From Kazachstania africana CBS 2517 (lineage: Eukaryota; Ascomycota; Saccharomycetes; Saccharomycetales; Saccharomycetaceae): a stretch of 64,000 nucleotides of DNA. Below, one piece after another: positions 60,883-64,000 of the stretch (positions are counted from its first letter, which is position 1; every line of letters starts with the position of its first letter). The stretch spans positions 1 through 64,000 of the forward strand of contig NC_018946.1 of NCBI RefSeq assembly GCF_000304475.1, in the 5' to 3' direction. The position numbers were made by a program, and so were the translations under genes. A model generated the notes under the pieces. The model made no database searches. It saw only the letters and a list, made by a program, of their open reading frames with translations, and was not told the DNA's origin.

Positions 60883-61215
60883 CTATTTTGATCTTGAGCG
60901 TTTATTAATAAACCATATTCTTACTTGTAATGGTGTTATCTGGCACCTTTTAGCTACCAACTCTCTTTCTTCTTTTGTAAGCCATTGTTTTGTAGCGTAC
61001 ACTTTTTCCAATAATTCTTTCGAGCTTTTTGATATGCTCCCTTTTCCACTTTTCGTATTCTTTCCAAACTCTTCCATGTAATTCGAATAGATACTTTTTA
61101 ATAAATTCTTTTTCTGTTCTGGTTCCAAAGAGGTGTTTAAAATGTTCGTGGCAGCTTTGCTAAAAAAGTTATGGAACTCTGTTCGATCCTCTGTAATAGC
61201 ATTGCGTTTTCCCAT
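60883..61215 (-). CDS. MATa1-type homeodomain protein
   Basis: A 110-residue protein ending in a homeodomain of the yeast a1 class. The third helix reads ITPLQVRIWFINKRSRSK, nearly the same as the end of yeast MATa1, and the protein stops at the same place. The first helices (SSKELLEKVYATKQWLTKEE) also align. In yeast, a1 pairs with alpha2 in diploid cells and represses haploid-specific genes. The N-terminal 60 residues are less conserved, as usual. No intron interrupts the homeodomain; an intron or extra exon upstream of 61215 cannot be excluded, because yeast MATa1 is spliced and the start chosen is simply the first ATG. It could be MAT itself or a silent cassette; no alpha2 or complete alpha1 gene is in the window. 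Confidence 0.88.
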   Translation of the reverse strand: MGKRNAITEDRTEFHNFFSKAATNILNTSLEPEQKKNLLKSIYSNYMEEFGKNTKSGKGSISKSSKELLEKVYATKQWLTKEERELVAKRCQITPLQVRIWFINKRSRSK

Positions 61216-62761
61216 CTTCTTTGATATTATTAAGGTAACTTCTCCACAAACTTTCTATACGATAACGGTGTTGACCTCGAAGTGTTAGTATTCGTTCGAA
61301 TGAAATAAAAATGCATGTAAAAACTACTGTCATTTCACTAACTATATGCATTCATGTATTTAGAGAACCATGTAAATCGTCATTTGGTACTGGATGTCAG
61401 GATGTATTTCCTATTTGTTTTTACAACCATAACTAGCGTCATTGAACACGAGATGTGTCCGACTTAGATTCCCGACGTTGAAAACACCTCGAGATGGCTA
61501 AGGGTATCCGCATACAAAAGTAATAACCTCGAATAGGAAATACTTTTGAAAATAGATAATGACAACTTTTTGAGCTAGTAGCACGGGAAAAGATTATTAC
61601 TTGTTTGTCTCGGGCATCAGTTGGTGTATCTGAGATGGGATGGTTTAACATTAGTTGAATAAATATTCTTTTAAGCTGATTGTACTAATCAGGTGTCAAT
61701 ATCACCCATACCTTGCATAAATAAAATTTCTTGCTTGAAAATGTTGCATGCTGTACTTTGAATAGCCTGTGTGATTATTATTAGAACGGCTTCCATGATG
61801 ACAGTAAAATATTCTATCTGGAAAGGAATGCACTTTGGATTGAATTTACATACATTTCAAATTCGAGATTTCTTATGATTTAAATACTCTGAAAGTAATC
61901 ATACAGATAGGTTCTGTAAAAAAGAATTACATGAAGAATATTTTTTGGAAAAGCATGTAATTGGACTAATTAGGAAAATTACATGCCTTTTTATAACGTA
62001 CCCCAAGTTCTATATCAATTCCATCGGGGTTTAGTAAAGACTTGGCGAGTATTGCGGTATTGTTGCATGTAAACGAGAAACTTTGGTATCACAATTCTGA
62101 AACAGCGATGTTACAACTCATTTTCAGACGGCACTTCCCTCATAGAGAAATGTGACATTTTAGAGGTCAAGAGCTCAAGCATGTTCCAGACTGGGCTCTT
62201 TCCGACATGAAACGCCTGAGAAACTGATATGAGGAAAACAGTTGGCTTGCTGTAATAAACTGCTCAGAAAAATAACATTCTAAACCGATTGAAGAATTGG
62301 CTATATATAGATATATATATATATATATATATACTAAGTTTTTTCGAAGGACAAAGAGAAAAGATTACCTGTGTGACCCTTACATATCTAGTAGAAAATT
62401 GAAGAGTCTTATCTAGGCGTTACTTTCTTGATATGAAAAGAATCTTTCCTAGCTTGAATTTCCTATTTACCTACAAATTTTGGTGAAAGACCTGTCAGAT
62501 TTCAAAAAATGCCACCTTTTTTCGACGGTAGTAGTAAATACTAAAATGATTAATTTTGCATATTCTTCAGTAACAAATTAAAAGTCATTCAGTTTAAATT
62601 GAAGATGTAGGATTAGCATGACATTTTGATTTGATGAAGAGTTACATAATGGATTTGATTCATTTAGACACTTGTACTGTAATATTGTTCGTTGAACGCC
62701 AACCTCTCAAGTCTGACTCACAGACATGACATGTTCACAATAGTATACACAGCTTATTAAG
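61216..62761. other. Intergenic between a1-like gene and alpha1-like remnant
   Basis: AT-rich, no gene recognised. It includes a TA microsatellite at 62301-62333. If this is a mating cassette, silencers would be sought here, but I cannot identify one by eye. Confidence 0.4.
62301..62333. repeat. TA dinucleotide microsatellite
   Basis: A 33-base alternating TA tract with a single G interruption at 62310. Confidence 0.9.
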
Positions 62762-62980
62762 TTGAAGCCAAATATTCTCAGAAAGTTTTTTGTATTAATG
62801 ATAGTAGAACCTTTAAAAATGTCGATAGTATTTTCTTTCTCCCCAAGAAAATTAAATTGGGATAACTGGGATTTATTTGCGGCAACAGAAGTATCATACA
62901 GATTTTGGAACCAACCTGATGCAATGCGGGAAGGCTCCACTTGTTTGATCAGGGAAATTACATTGAATTTAGTATTATGA
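62762..62980 (+). pseudogene. Possible 3' remnant of MATalpha1 with HO-site-like core
   Basis: A 72-codon plus-strand frame without a natural 5' part. It contains KLNWDNWDLFA, comparable to KMQHGIWDYFA of yeast MATalpha1, and ends ITLNLVL like VFVHLAL. At DNA level 62876-62894 reads TTTGCGGCAACAGAAGTAT; yeast MATalpha has TTTCGCGCAACAGTATAA at the matching place, which is the HO cut site. In yeasts with a MATa allele the flanking Z region keeps just this 3' end of alpha1, so such a fragment near an a1 gene would make sense. Against it: the frame after the core does not align well, and the a1 gene points away from this fragment, whereas in Saccharomyces it points toward Z. Confidence 0.35.
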
Positions 62981-63520
62981 TTCCAATTCATAAACAATTC
63001 CAAAGAAAGAGTGCATGAAGAGATCAGGTGACTTAAGAGAGCTGATTGTGCTGTATATTTGTCACTCTTCTATCAATTGATCGTTATTTATCTTAAAGGG
63101 GAGGCTTTCAATTAGAGATGAGGCTGCAACATCGTAACAAATAAAATAAAGGTCGTGTTGACACACATTTCGGAATTCGAGCAGCATTTTTAGTGGGAAA
63201 TCATTTTACAGTTGCTTAAACTAGCTAAAAACACGTATGGTCGCATGAGTTGACGTGGTGAGAAATGTTCTTTTATCTATATTTGTTGCCATCACAAACT
63301 ATATGTCTTTTTTTTTTTTTTTCTTATACCTGAAACCATATTCAAACAATATTGAAAAAAAAAATGTGGACTGGTTTGAAACGCGAAACAATCAACAGAA
63401 TCTTCGAAGATTCACGTATTTATCACTTCAGTTTTAGCCGAAAACGATATCTTATCAGTTTCTACAGTGCTAGAGAGTTCTACTTGGCATAGCAATCGAT
63501 CATACAACGGGTTTACGGCA
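62981..63520 (+). promoter_or_regulatory. Upstream region of RNH203
   Basis: Non-coding. It has a 15-T run at 63308-63322, about 200 bases before the ATG at 63521, of the kind that keeps yeast promoters free of nucleosomes. Confidence 0.4.
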
Positions 63521-63919
63521 ATGAGACAGGAAATAGTTCTAGAAAGTACAGGCGAAAATGCAAACAAATCAATTCATTTGATACCAGCAAGAGTGAAATA
63601 CACAGGTCCTACTACAGAATTCGAAGACAATTTCAAGAATGACCCAAATGAAAGCGAGTCTCATGTTAGATATCTGAGGGGCAAGAAGCTTCTGGGCACC
63701 GACATATTATCCAGTATTCCAGGGCGTAAAGGTTACATTATAGAAAAGAAAAATGGAAAAGCTGACGAAGGGCAAGAGCAAGAAAAAGAGGCTTATATCA
63801 CATCTGGGCCGCTGACTTCTGTAATCAATTATGAAAGAGAAGGTAATGAAAAAAGATCAGAAGATGAAGTCTCGAAATTTCAAGAATACATTTCATTGAT
63901 CGATATAATTCATGGCTAG
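63521..63919 (+). CDS. Ribonuclease H2 subunit C, RNH203 homologue
   Basis: A 132-residue protein. The blocks VKYTGPTTEFEDNF, VRYLRGKKL, SVINYEREGNEK and FQEYISLIDIIHG match yeast Rnh203, the small scaffold subunit of nuclear RNase H2, which removes ribonucleotides from DNA together with Rnh201 and Rnh202. Yeast Rnh203 is 110 residues long; the extra length here is a Lys/Glu-rich insert near residues 75-95. The frame is open 18 codons upstream to a GTG, but the first ATG is at 63521 and gives the normal start. Intact. Confidence 0.93.
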   Translation: MRQEIVLESTGENANKSIHLIPARVKYTGPTTEFEDNFKNDPNESESHVRYLRGKKLLGTDILSSIPGRKGYIIEKKNGKADEGQEQEKEAYITSGPLTSVINYEREGNEKRSEDEVSKFQEYISLIDIIHG

Positions 63920-64000
63920 TCTTAATCATATGCGTATATCAATTAAGGTCCACTACTTTATGATATATACTCTTTTTTCCCCTTCTGCTGGTGTATCCAG

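Noticed and set aside
1..64000. Telomere repeats, Ty-type LTRs, CRISPR arrays, rRNA or tRNA genes
   Set aside because: I looked for them by eye on both strands and saw none; weak tRNA genes could be missed without a covariance search.

Overview
The window is chromosomal DNA from a budding yeast (Saccharomycetaceae). Intronless AT-rich genes, TATA-driven promoters, a MATa1-type homeodomain gene, GUP1, ELO3, HXT, EGH1 and RNH203 homologues all point there. A GT91 beta-mannosyltransferase and a Hyr1/Awp-type cell-wall protein are features shared with Candida glabrata and its relatives, so a Nakaseomyces-like species is a reasonable but unproven guess. The left 37 kb look subtelomeric: gene-poor, duplicated and full of pseudogenes. 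The right 27 kb carry mostly intact, ordinary genes.

Left part (1-26 kb). Two copies of a block of about 5-6 kb (231-5910 and 20986-26128) flank a cluster of decayed genes. The strongly C-rich, G-poor plus strand of this block is not simply empty: on the minus strand it holds remnants of a repeated coding sequence. That sequence runs on from a large unrecognised minus-strand gene, called family A here (8450 down to 5286), itself broken by nonsense codons and frameshifts. Further family-A pieces lie at 11753-12300, 12431-13440, 25498-26150 and 36747-36941, and promoter-only remnants at about 29664-29760 and 36942-37310. Interleaved with them are one intact gene for a secreted, dibasic-processed protein with killer-preprotoxin-like layout (9973-10944), two decayed relatives of it (13641-14000, 18345-19394), a broken small membrane protein (8704-9154) and an arginase-family pseudogene cut by an assembly gap (20585-20965).

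Middle part (26-46 kb). A beta-mannosyltransferase frame with two in-frame stops (26762-28786) and a Hyr-type adhesin frame with a stop in its signal peptide (30690-32114) are surface-related genes that look recently disabled. A third relic of family A follows (35640-37310). Then come an ELO3-like fatty-acid elongase (37910-38917), a GUP1-type MBOAT protein (40399-42177) and a GPI-anchored Ser/Thr-rich protein with five near-identical 147-bp repeats (43582-45393).

Right part (46-64 kb). After 6 kb without a recognisable gene come a hexose transporter (51682-53346) and, convergent to it, EGH1 (53698-55869). A MATa1 homeodomain gene (60883-61215, minus) and, 1.6 kb further, a short stretch resembling the 3' end of MATalpha1 with an HO-site-like core (62762-62980) suggest an a-type mating cassette. 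RNH203 (63521-63919) closes the window.

The most promising unexplained system is the recurring pair of family A and the secreted killer-like protein. They occur side by side in more than one broken copy, and only the secreted-protein gene at 9973 is still intact.
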